Below, one piece after another: positions 56,610-64,000 of a stretch of 64,000 nt of DNA. The stretch is taken from positions 62,001 to 126,000 of the forward strand of contig VFIW01000022.1 in assembly GCA_006386115.1 (NCBI GenBank), given 5' to 3'. The stretch is from Globisporangium splendens. Its lineage: Eukaryota; Oomycota; Peronosporomycetes; Pythiales; Pythiaceae. Every line of letters begins with the position of its first letter. Position 1 is the first letter of the stretch. The translations under genes and the position numbers were made by a program. Below the pieces are notes generated by a model. The model was not told where the DNA came from, did no database searches, and saw only the letters and a list, made by a program, of their open reading frames with translations.

Positions 56610-57770
56610 ATGGCGTCAATTGACCCTGCGCAGTTCCCGCACCTCTCGGCTGAACACCGGAGTGTGCTGACCCGAATGGCACAAGCTCTAGGCGACCAAG
56701 TCGCGCTAGAGTTGCTCTCGGCGTCGCCGGAGCAGCAAATCTTTCGACTCGAGCAGTTCGAGAACTTCTCGAACGCTCAGCGCCTCGAAGGAGAGCGAAG
56801 TGCGCAAGCACAAATGCAAGCCACCGCAAGCTTGACCGCAGAGATGCTGCGCTCAGCTGCTGAGTCGCGTGAAGCGCTCGAGCGAGTGGTATCTGTGGTT
56901 GCTGGTGCAGCCACGTCTTTGTCGAGTGCGGCTGCTGCGCCTCAGACACCCACGTCCCAAACTCCCCGCCCAAGAGCTGTCAAGATTGACGCTCCGAAAT
57001 TCGATGGTGCGGATGGCGACAAGCTCATCCACTGGCTACTCGCCGTGGAGCGTTGCGCCAAGGCTCAGCTCATCGACAGCAACGAGCAGATGGTGTCTTT
57101 CGCCATCTCGAACCTGCGCGGTCGAGCGTCGGAATGGGCATTCTCGACGTTGCTCGCCGATGAGTGTGCGTTCGACACGTGGGATATTTTCCGTGCGAAA
57201 ATCACCGCCATGTATCAGCCTCCGAACAACGAAGTGCTGTTGCAAGGTCGTTTCTTCTCCTTGAGACAAGGGAAGCTCTCGCTGGAACGATACATCCAGG
57301 AGATGAGAAGCCTATGCGCGGCGATCACGATCAGCCCTTTGCCTGAGTCTGTGAAAGTGCCTGCGTTTCTCAACGGCCTCAACAGTGGACCAGCGCGTCA
57401 GGAGCTGTACCGACGCTTGCCGGCCACGATGGAAGATGCGATCCGCATTGCGCTCGTTGAGCAGCAATCATTCAGAGTCAGTCGACCTGATTGGAACGCT
57501 GGCCGCCACAATGGTGCGCATACCAGCCACCGAGCAGTCACGAACAGCCAGCGCTTCCATGGCCCGATGCCAATGGATCTTAGCAGTGCCGAAGTGACCT
57601 GCTTCAATTGTGGCAAGCGAGGACACTATCAGTCGAAGTGTCCCGCTCCAAGGCAGTCCGCTCCTCGCACTGGAAATCAGGCGAGAGACTACCAACCGCC
57701 GCGCGGTAACCACGCTCATCGAGGTGGCAGATCCGCTGCGGCAAGAAAGGGAAACGGAACGTCTCAGTAG
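56610..57770 (+). CDS. Gag polyprotein of element C+
   Basis: The ATG at 56610 (MASIDPAQFPHLSAEH) gives 386 residues. An N-terminal helical region precedes a retrotransposon-gag capsid segment (KFDGADGDKLIHWLLAVERC to FSLRQGKLSLERYIQEM, about residues 130-230). A CCHC zinc knuckle, CFNCGKRGHYQSKC, lies near residue 330, followed by a basic R/G/N-rich tail. The stop TAG (57768-57770) lies inside the frameshift hairpin. Gag packages the element RNA in virus-like particles. Confidence 0.92.
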   Translation: MASIDPAQFPHLSAEHRSVLTRMAQALGDQVALELLSASPEQQIFRLEQFENFSNAQRLEGERSAQAQMQATASLTAEMLRSAAESREALERVVSVVAGAATSLSSAAAAPQTPTSQTPRPRAVKIDAPKFDGADGDKLIHWLLAVERCAKAQLIDSNEQMVSFAISNLRGRASEWAFSTLLADECAFDTWDIFRAKITAMYQPPNNEVLLQGRFFSLRQGKLSLERYIQEMRSLCAAITISPLPESVKVPAFLNGLNSGPARQELYRRLPATMEDAIRIALVEQQSFRVSRPDWNAGRHNGAHTSHRAVTNSQRFHGPMPMDLSSAEVTCFNCGKRGHYQSKCPAPRQSAPRTGNQARDYQPPRGNHAHRGGRSAAARKGNGTSQ

Positions 57771-57791
57771 AAGCGGGACGCTCTACTGAGA
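57749..57791 (+). promoter_or_regulatory. Gag-pol -1 frameshift signal of element C+
   Basis: G GGA AAC (57749-57755) is a canonical slippery heptamer in the gag phase. After six bases, TCTCAGTAG pairs perfectly with CTACTGAGA, extended by AGCG/CGCT across a single bulged A and closed by a 3-nt loop. The gag stop codon is in the 5' arm. The -1 frame is open from here through the protease. This is the arrangement used for programmed -1 frameshifting. Confidence 0.85.
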
Positions 57792-58363
57792 CGGACTCTA
57801 TAGCTTCGGCATCGCCGACTACTAGAGTCGTGCAGATGGGAAGCTTAGTCCCAGGAGCTCTTGGCAACAAGGCTCCGAGTGAGATGTTGGTATATAGCGC
57901 CGATGTGAAGGGCTATGAGAAGAAAATGACGGTTCTTGTTGACTGCGGTGCGTCACAGAACTTCGTCTCTAAGTCAGCTCTGAAACAGAGTCTGCAAGCG
58001 TATGAGCGACTTGTCCACACTGGCAAGCGCGAGAAGATGATCGTACGTCTGGCCGATGGGTCGACAGTACACACTGAAGGAGTTCGAGTTGAACTCTCTT
58101 TCAGATTTTGCGACTTTGTCTGCAAAGAAACATTCGTAGTACTAGCGATGGGGTCGAAGTACGACCTCATCCTAGGAATGCCTTGGCTGGCGAAACATCA
58201 GCCTTGGATCGATTGGCGAGCAAGCACAATCGGGAGCTCCACCCCTTCCTCTGATGAAGAGCGAAGATTGCGGGAATATTTCCACGCTATGGATGTGAGC
58301 ATTGAACACGCTGCGGCAGGGAGCCCGGCTGGAAGACACGCGGCGGCAGATAGCCCTGCTTAA
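57771..58363 (+). CDS. Pol protease region of element C+
   Basis: Entered by the -1 frameshift, this frame encodes a retropepsin-like domain with LVDCGASQNFVSKSALK and YDLILGMPWLAKHQPWIDW. The active-site triad is DCG where DTG or DSG is usual, which may reduce activity or be a tolerated variant. The frame then enters a tandem repeat coding HAAAxSPAxR-like units and ends at TAA 58361-58363. The same frame stays open beyond it into RT, so the TAA looks like a single nonsense change in the linker. Confidence 0.8.
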
Positions 58364-58445
58364 AACACACACGCTGCGGCAGAGAGCCCAGCAAGAAGAT
58401 GCGCTGAGGCAGGTAGCCCAGCGAAGCGATACACTGTGGCAGGTA
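58290..58445 (+). repeat. Coding minisatellite between protease and RT of element C+
   Basis: About five imperfect units of roughly 30 bases contain GCGGCAG and TAGCCC or GAGCCC and encode AAxSPA-type repeats. One unit contains the in-frame TAA. Variable linker repeats of this kind are common in retroelement polyproteins. Confidence 0.7.
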
Positions 58446-59786
58446 GCCCAGTTTGTGCGGAAGCGCCAGAAAGTCCAGACGTGGACACTGGTGCGCAAGT
58501 GTGCGGCTCCAGAGCATCCGAGCCAGCCCCCGCAAGTGACAGCGACAGTACAGGTGTACACGCGTCAGCCAGCTCGTACCACCCTGACGGTGCAGTACTG
58601 GAGCTCAGAACCGCGAGGTCGCGTGTTCGCATCAACCGACGAGGGCGACGCAAGTTGTCAGCTCGCAAGAGAGACAGTGCATTGGCATCTGTTGCTGAGG
58701 AAACGGCCGCCTCGCACACGATTGCCCCATCTCTCGACGCAGCTGCAGCTTCGCTGCGCGCCTTTGACAGGATCTCGGATCCGTCGATAGATCGCGCTCA
58801 CGTTGACGTGGCACTCAGACGCGCGAAGCGCAGTCCGGAAGCAAACGCATCAGACGAAGTGTTCTTCGCTGAATTTGCGGCGCTCCATGAGCTGCTGAGT
58901 ACCGTTGAGGCGATCGTATCCCTCGAAGAAATGAGCTTGGAGCTCTTTCTTACGGAGCTAGAGCGTGATCAGATCCGCGAGATCGTCGTTCCTACCGCGT
59001 TTACGCGTAGCGAACTGTGCACCTCGTCCACTGCGGATGAGAGTGTTTTGGAGTCAGACAAACAGAGGCGGTTTGCTGCTCAGGACTGGGACGCCGTGAA
59101 AGGCAGTCCATACTTTGACTTGTTGTGGGAGTTCAAAGATGTGTTCCCCGACAAAGTGCCAAGTGCCCTGCCCGTTGACCGTGGCGTACGTCACGAGATC
59201 GATCTCGAGCCCGGGAGCAAATATTGCGTGACCAGACAATGGCCGCTGCCCCGCGAGCAGGTTGAGGCTATCGACGAGTTCTTCGCGAAACGAGCCCTCG
59301 CCGGTCATGTGAGAGAAAGCAAATCTCCACATAGCTCACCCACGTTTTGTGTGCGGAAAGCGACTGGTGGCTGGCGCATTGTTCACGCTTTCAACAAGCT
59401 GAACGCCGCCACCATTCCGGCACAAACGCCGATCCCAAGAAAGGATGTCTTGATCGACTCCATGGGCGGCTCAACTGTGTTCTCAGCATTGGATCTGATG
59501 GATGGGTTCTATCAGATCCTCATGCGAGAGAGTGACGTTCCCTTGACGGCAGTAAGCACACCCAGCGGAATGCTGTGGGAGTGGCTCGTTATGCCGCAAG
59601 GTCTGAAGAATGCACCAGCGACGTTCAATCGTCTGGTAACGCATCTTCTGCGTCCTCATCGTGCGTACGCACCGAGCTATTTCGATGACAACTTTGTGCA
59701 CAGTCGTGCCGAAGGAGATCTCAGCACCGTTGACGTGCAAAAGAGACATTTGCGCTCAGTGTTGCAGTGCTTACGAGACAACAGTC
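58364..59786 (+). pseudogene. Pol reverse transcriptase region of element C+, truncated
   Basis: The RT landmarks are complete up to the break: HEIDLEPGSKYCVTRQWPLP, FCVRKATGGWRIVHAFNKLN, LDLMDGFYQILMRE, WLVMPQGLKNAPATFNR and the catalytic YFDDNFVHS. Coding is cut at 59786 just after HLRSVLQCLRDN by an LTR. Upstream, a linker of about 150 residues precedes RT. The frame is the same as the protease. Confidence 0.88.
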
Positions 59787-60438
59787 TGTAATGGGGAGCT
59801 GTTCACAACAGTCCCCAAAACACGGCACACACGCTTGTGCCAGAGGAAGCAATTCTCCCGACTTGGAGGGAGGAAGGAAGACTTGAGGGCTTGAGAGAAA
59901 ATTTGCAACTGAATTGAAATGCTTATGGATTCCTGTCGCTACGTACAAATGAACCCCAAGGGCTCCTACACGTTTTATAACTATAACCTAAACATACACA
60001 ATAAAACCTATGAATCTGATATATAAAACCTTGGGTACACTGAGGTTGAACCCACGGATCTTCGATAAACTTGAGCTTGAAGTCCCGTGGAAAACTCCCT
60101 GCAAAGTGATTCGCTCGCAGCCACTCACTTAGGTGGCAGACACACGTCGGTCTCATCACCAGTGCAGTTTCCCAAGTAGGAACCATCACTCAGTACTTGA
60201 TTAGTACATGGATGTCATCACTCTGTACTGATTAGTACATGTGAACAACATTCTGCACTGATCAGCACAGAGAGCGCTCGTGACGTCATGGGATGACGTC
60301 ACATGTGCATGTGGGGACTGTCGTACTGTAATCCCTTTGTTAATTGTCTCTCCACAATGCACACTGAAGGTGGTGTGTGGCACACTAGATCTGAGAACAG
60401 ATCCACCTTCATGTAATGGCTAGGTATAGCCCATTACA
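59787..60438 (-). repeat. 3' LTR of minus-strand element C-
   Basis: At 652 bp it has the same length as the solo LTR and is in reverse orientation. Read on the minus strand it starts TGTAATGGGCTATACC directly after the purine tract AAGGAGGGGATGA, the expected polypurine tract. It retains the TGATCA and TAATCA palindromes. On the + strand it contains GATATATAAAACC at about 60017, a TATA-like element pointing toward the antisense ORF. Confidence 0.88.
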
Positions 60439-61230
60439 TCATCCCCTCCTTAAAGTCACAAGTACCTTGCGTACTTTTGCAGACCTTTCGGAGCAGTTCA
60501 CTTTCCAATCGGCCATGAAGCGACCAAGTGACCAAGTGAACCAAGATGAAGAACGTCCTTTGCCCAAGCGGCAGAGAACGGCTCCAGAACTCTTTGACGT
60601 TACCTCCATTCTCAACCGAGATGGAGACAAGGAGTTCTACATGGAACGTTTCTTCCGTTGGCGTCGGATCAACAACCGTGATCCGAACCAACCCATCGCA
60701 GCCCAGAGAGACTCATGGCGAACGTTTGTTCGTCTTGAGAACGAGAACCAAATGGAGCGTCTTCTTCGTCGTGGCAACGCTCGTGCCGAAAGAAGAACTC
60801 CTGCTGACGACAGAGCGAATCCCAGCTCTGGTCGTCGTAGTGTCGCTCCTCGCGACGCTACAAGTGGTTCTCGTAGCTGCGGACCACGTCGGGAACATCA
60901 GACTCCATCGTCTGCCGTGGTTCCCACGTGTCCGAGCTCGGTGGATATCCACGCCACCGAACTCTGTAGAAGCGTTGATGGTTCAACTGCTTCTTTCCTC
61001 GACGATGAGCCGGTCGATCTTCATGATCAACAATCGACTCAACCACCCATCGATGCTCTCCCTGAGAGTCTAATAACGGGGGTGGGGCTGAACGAGAAAA
61101 CGATTGAGCGACTCTGGAAGTGGAAGAGTGCTCACCGCGCTCAGATCGAGACACTGGAAGTTCGCGATGCGATCCTCTCGGATCGGTGCGAGAGCCTCGA
61201 GGACCAAGTGAAGGAGCAGGAGTCGAGGAT
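60439..61230 (-). mobile_element. Element C-: 3' remnant with chromodomain
   Basis: On the minus strand, a chromodomain (HRWVVESIVDHEDRP, FYRVRWRGYPPSSDTWEP, at 61056-60880) is followed by a 3' region, the polypurine tract and the LTR. The rest of pol is absent because the LTR of element D begins at 61231. The chromodomain sequence is clearly different from that of element A, so the two are separate families or old divergent copies. Confidence 0.85.
60515..61230 (+). CDS. Antisense ORF of element C-, cut by element D
   Basis: This + strand ORF opposes the chromodomain. It starts MKRPSDQVNQDEERPLPKRQ, with two basic clusters resembling a bipartite nuclear signal. It has KEFYMERFFRW and, about 25 residues later, SWRTFVRLEN, echoing EEFYIDLFHS and AWNAFVVNF of the element A antisense ORF. 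It ends in a coiled-coil region (RAQIETLEVRD, RCESLEDQVKEQ) where the LTR of element D interrupts it. Shared features lie partly outside the pol overlap, so the similarity is not just a reflection of conserved pol. The function is unknown. Confidence 0.55.
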
Positions 61231-61836
61231 TGTAATGGGCTCAGGTGCCATTACATGCAAGGTGGCTCTTTGTGTGTGTCACACACCACCTTGTGGAAGT
61301 GCATTGTGGGTGCGAAGGTATTGGGTGAAACACATAATAGTGATCCCCACATGCACTTGTGACGTCATCGTCTGACGCCAGAGCTATCTGTGTCTGAGTT
61401 GAGTGTTGGTCGCTCGCAATCATTGAGATTCGGCGTGATTACGCACAACAGCACTCTAGACACGTGAGTGATGGTTCCTACTTGGGAAACTGCACTGGTG
61501 ATGAGACCGACGTGTCTCTGCCACCTAAAGTGTGGCTGTAGCCAATCACTTTGCAGGGAATTTTCCACGGGACTTCAAGTTCAAGTTTCTCGAAGATCCC
61601 CTGGGTTCAACCTCAGTGTACCCAAGGTTTTATATATCAGATTCATATGTTTTATTGTGCATGTTTAGGTTTTAGTTATAAAACCTCTAGGAGCCCTAGT
61701 GGTGTTTTACATGTAGTGTCAGGAACCATAAGCCCATTTCAATTCAGTTGCATTTTTGCCAAGTTCCTCTCAAGTCTTCCTCTTCAAGCGCAAGCGTGCG
61801 TGCCGTGTTTGAGGCTGTCTCGGATAGCCTCTTACA
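61231..61836 (+). repeat. 5' LTR of element D
   Basis: The 606-bp LTR starts TGTAATGG and ends CTCTTACA. The part after the GATGGTTCCTACTTGG segment is shared with the other LTRs, while the region before it (about 61380-61460) is replaced by different sequence and lacks the palindrome cluster. CCTGGTAGCACTTCG follows and probably contains the primer-binding site. Confidence 0.88.
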
Positions 61837-61838
61837 CC

Positions 61839-61856
61839 TGGTAGCACTTCGTAGTC
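61839..61856 (+). other. Possible primer-binding site of element D
   Basis: TGGTAGCACTTCGTAGTC lies 2 bp after the LTR end. Its first eight bases equal the complement of the TGCTACCA 3' end found in many eukaryotic initiator Met tRNAs; the rest does not match that tRNA as commonly known. A related AGGTAGCACTTGTAGTC follows the C+ LTR. Confidence 0.45.
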
Positions 61857-61943
61857 CTTCCAACGACCAAGTCAAGAGTCTGCATAGGCCGCTTGTGTAG
61901 CGTGCGCGGACACTCCAAGACCCCTGTCCGATTGTGAGAAACA

Positions 61944-62987
61944 ATGGAAGGGATTGAGACGCCGATGGGCTCGATGCCTGGAGAAACCGTGGAGCTGACG
62001 AATGAGCATTTTCCTCATTTGTCGAGCCACGAGTGGGCAGCCCTCGAGCGTATGCGAGCGGTCATCGGTGAGGCAGCTGTGATCAGCTTGCTGAGATCAG
62101 CGTCACCGGATGAGCAGAGGAACGCGGCTACGAGCTTCATGCATCACGAGATCATGAACTCTCATCGACAGCCCGCAACTCCTGTCACGACGATGAGAGT
62201 GGCACCTCTGAAGCTCGATGTATCTCCGTACCGTGGAGGAGAGAACGAACCTCTAGCGAGATGGTTCGTTGAGTTGGATGCAGCGATCACTGCAAGACAA
62301 CTACGGGACCCAATGCAGCAAGTGTTGTTTGCGATGTCAAACCTTGCGGGCCGAGCGAAGAGTTGGGCGTATGGGAAGCGATTGGCGGAGCCACATTGCT
62401 TCTACGACCTGGACGACTTCAAGAGAGAGCTAAAGAAGGCTTTTGAGCCTCCGCAGAGCGAATTTCGGGCTCGCGCTGAGTTCTTAAAGCTTCGTCAGGG
62501 TAAATACGACCTACACTCGTACGCTCAACGAGCACGATACCTCGTGTCAAGTATCGTGAATGAGCCGATTGATGCCTCAACGCAAGTTGTGACATTCATG
62601 GCAGGGCTCAATGATGGTCCAATTCGGAACCAGCTGTTCCGCGAGTACCCCAAGACGCTGGATGAAGCCATCGAGCGAGCGATGCAAGAAGAATTCAGCA
62701 TCAAGCAAGCCAAGTTCAACGGTTTCGGCCCTCGCCCTGTTCGACAACACGCAGTCACACACGACGGTCCAGAACCGATGGACATCTCGTATGCCGATGC
62801 GACTACAAGCAGATACCCACGCAATGACGGGAAGTGTTTCCGTTGTGGCAAGCCCGGTCACATCGCGAGAAATTGCAAGGTGTCCTTGCCAAGCCAGCAA
62901 GCGACACACGGTTCGCAATCGAATCGACCAGGCAGAGGCCGGCGATTCGAGCGTTCCCAACAGCCAAAAAACGGGAACGACCAGTAG
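61944..62987 (+). CDS. Gag polyprotein of element D
   Basis: The ATG at 61944 (MEGIETPMGSMPGETVEL) gives 347 residues. The capsid-like core (LARWFVELDAAITARQL, FAMSNLAGRAKSWAYGKRL, FEPPQSEFRARAEFLKLRQ) spans about residues 95-230. A CCHC knuckle, CFRCGKPGHIARNC, lies near residue 297, followed by a basic tail. It is closely related to the element B gag and supplies the N-terminus that B lacks. TAG at 62985-62987 lies in the frameshift hairpin. Confidence 0.93.
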   Translation: MEGIETPMGSMPGETVELTNEHFPHLSSHEWAALERMRAVIGEAAVISLLRSASPDEQRNAATSFMHHEIMNSHRQPATPVTTMRVAPLKLDVSPYRGGENEPLARWFVELDAAITARQLRDPMQQVLFAMSNLAGRAKSWAYGKRLAEPHCFYDLDDFKRELKKAFEPPQSEFRARAEFLKLRQGKYDLHSYAQRARYLVSSIVNEPIDASTQVVTFMAGLNDGPIRNQLFREYPKTLDEAIERAMQEEFSIKQAKFNGFGPRPVRQHAVTHDGPEPMDISYADATTSRYPRNDGKCFRCGKPGHIARNCKVSLPSQQATHGSQSNRPGRGRRFERSQQPKNGNDQ

Positions 62988-63006
62988 GAGCGGGGCTCCC
63001 TACTGG
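62966..63006 (+). promoter_or_regulatory. Gag-pol -1 frameshift signal of element D
   Basis: A AAA AAC (62966-62972) is in the gag phase. After eight bases, CCAGTAGGAGC pairs with GCTCCCTACTGG, leaving one bulged C and a 3-nt loop. The stop codon is in the 5' arm. Pol lies in the -1 frame and is open from the heptamer onward. Confidence 0.85.
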
Positions 63007-64000
63007 GCGAACAAAGAGTTCTGTGAATGTCGTGGAAGCGCAGAACTCTTGCCCCGGTGTGCGCAACGCACATGAAGTTTCCGCGAACAGATGTGAGCGT
63101 GTCGAGCAAGAGCCAGCCTTGATAGTCCACAAGGTTAAGGTAGATGGTTACTCAGAACCTCTACGGGCTCTTGTAGACACTGGTGCGTCGAACAATTTTG
63201 TCCGCACACAAGTGGTGAGAAGGCAAGGTTTGGACCTGCCTATCTCGAACAAGGAAATGATCGTTCGCTTGGCGAATGGATCGAAAGTGACGATGCCTAA
63301 GCGCGTGTTGCGTATGGCAATCGAATGTGATGATTTCCGAGGTGAAGACGAGTTTATAGCACTCGACCTCGATGACAAGTTCGATCTGATTCTGGGAATG
63401 CCCTGGTTGAGAAGGTACCAACCGAGCATTGACTGGAAGAAGAAGAAGATCAGCGTCGACAAGCAAGTCGACGAAGACCTCAGCTGCCAGGCAGCAAGAG
63501 AGGTGATTTGGGCATATGCATCTGTTGAAGATGTGTCTAATGAGAGTCAGGCGTGCGATGGCCCCTCACACTCAAATGACAAGCCCGTGAAGACCACTGG
63601 AGGTGGAGTAGTCAGGCGCCAGAAAAAGACTACTCCTGTAGCCAAGAGCGATGAAGAGTTCCGCTCTGGCAGAAGGAAAGAAGACAAGAAGACCGACGAA
63701 GAAGAACGAAGATCTGCAAGCGTCCCTGATCAAGACACAAGAAAAGCAGAAGATGAAGTGAAGCGACAAGAACAAGCCACTTCAAGCGAATATGTGAACG
63801 TCGCAGTCTACAATGAAGAAGGTGACAGCCAGATAGTGCGTCACGTACAAGTTGAAAATCCTCCAAGTCTGGCTCAAGAATTGATTTCCTTGCCGTTGAT
63901 GAGCAAGAAGACGCTTAAGCGTAGCCTGGCGAAAGGCGAAATTTCGCAAATTTGTGCGATCGTCGATGAAGTTGCCGACGATGTCATCAACACTGCGGAA
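62988..64000 (+). CDS. Pol of element D (protease and linker), continues off window
   Basis: This -1 frame product starts at the slippery site. The protease contains LVDTGASNNFVRTQVV with an intact DTG, a NGSKVTMPKRVLRMAI flap-side region, and FDLILGMPWLRRYQPSIDW. A charged linker follows (TTGGGVVRRQKKTTPV, then many K/E/D), similar to that of element B, with a conserved SSEYVNVAVYNEEGDS segment. The sequence ends before RT. Confidence 0.88.

Larger units (their letters stand above)
55990..59786 (+). mobile_element. Element C+: Ty3/gypsy copy truncated within pol
   Basis: The order is LTR, gag, -1 frameshift signal, protease, repeat-rich linker, and RT up to just past the YFDD box. At 59787 it is cut by the LTR of a minus-strand element. 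No RNase H, integrase or 3' LTR is present. It appears younger than element A, because RT is intact up to the break and only one stop lies in pol. Confidence 0.87.
61231..64000 (+). mobile_element. Element D: Ty3/gypsy copy continuing past the right edge
   Basis: The order is LTR, leader, full-length gag, frameshift signal, protease and linker, all on the + strand. No stop or frame break is seen in pol up to the window end, so this is the best candidate for an intact element. Integrase and the chromodomain lie outside the window. Confidence 0.9.

Overview
The window reads as nuclear DNA of an oomycete, probably a Pythium/Phytophthora-type lineage; the genus cannot be fixed from sequence alone. 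The grounds are compact genes with short GT-AG introns (about 70-120 nt), intergenic gaps of a few hundred bases, GC-rich coding sequence, a core promoter resembling the oomycete TCATTYYNCA initiator, a Delta-12 desaturase of oomycete type, and Ty3/gypsy chromoviruses.

Positions 1-41,700 are a gene-dense housekeeping region. In order: Hook-type coiled-coil adaptor (+), N-myristoylation-motif armadillo protein (-), PH plus SMP lipid-transfer protein (+), mitochondrial NFU1 iron-sulfur scaffold (+), R1R2R3 MYB factor (+), kelch protein (-), WBP2-like GRAM protein (+), TPR-Aha1_N Hsp90 cochaperone (+), G-patch protein (+), multi-RRM nucleolar protein (+), SBBP/Calx-beta membrane protein (+), Delta-12 desaturase (-), ribosomal protein eL36 (+), a decayed cyclic-nucleotide phosphodiesterase (+), FANCI (-), a small mitochondrial-type membrane protein (+) and an OTU-like protease (-). 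The genes do not form one pathway. G-patch, RRM and eL36 relate to ribosome biogenesis, and NFU1 and the small protein to mitochondria. Several models (PH-SMP, FANCI, kelch) contain frame breaks of one or two bases that may be assembly errors.

Positions 41,700-64,000 are accessory DNA built from nested Ty3/gypsy chromoviruses. Element A (minus strand) is old and mutated. Element B (+) has a 5' LTR, a gag lacking its N-terminus and a truncated pol. Element C+ has a 5' LTR, gag, PR and RT. Fragment C- (minus) keeps a chromodomain and its 3' LTR. Element D (+) runs off the right edge. A solo LTR with its target duplication sits in element A.

Between B and C+ lies a tandem array of about nine 606-638 bp units, each carrying a tRNA-Leu(UAG) gene. 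Eight genes are full length and identical, and the ninth is cut in its anticodon loop by the C+ LTR.

The most notable signals are: (1) the tRNA-Leu array; (2) a gag-pol junction with a slippery heptamer followed by a hairpin that contains the gag stop codon, kept in three diverged copies with compensating changes; (3) a long ORF antisense to the chromodomain end of pol, present in two different elements and encoding a basic, coiled-coil protein.
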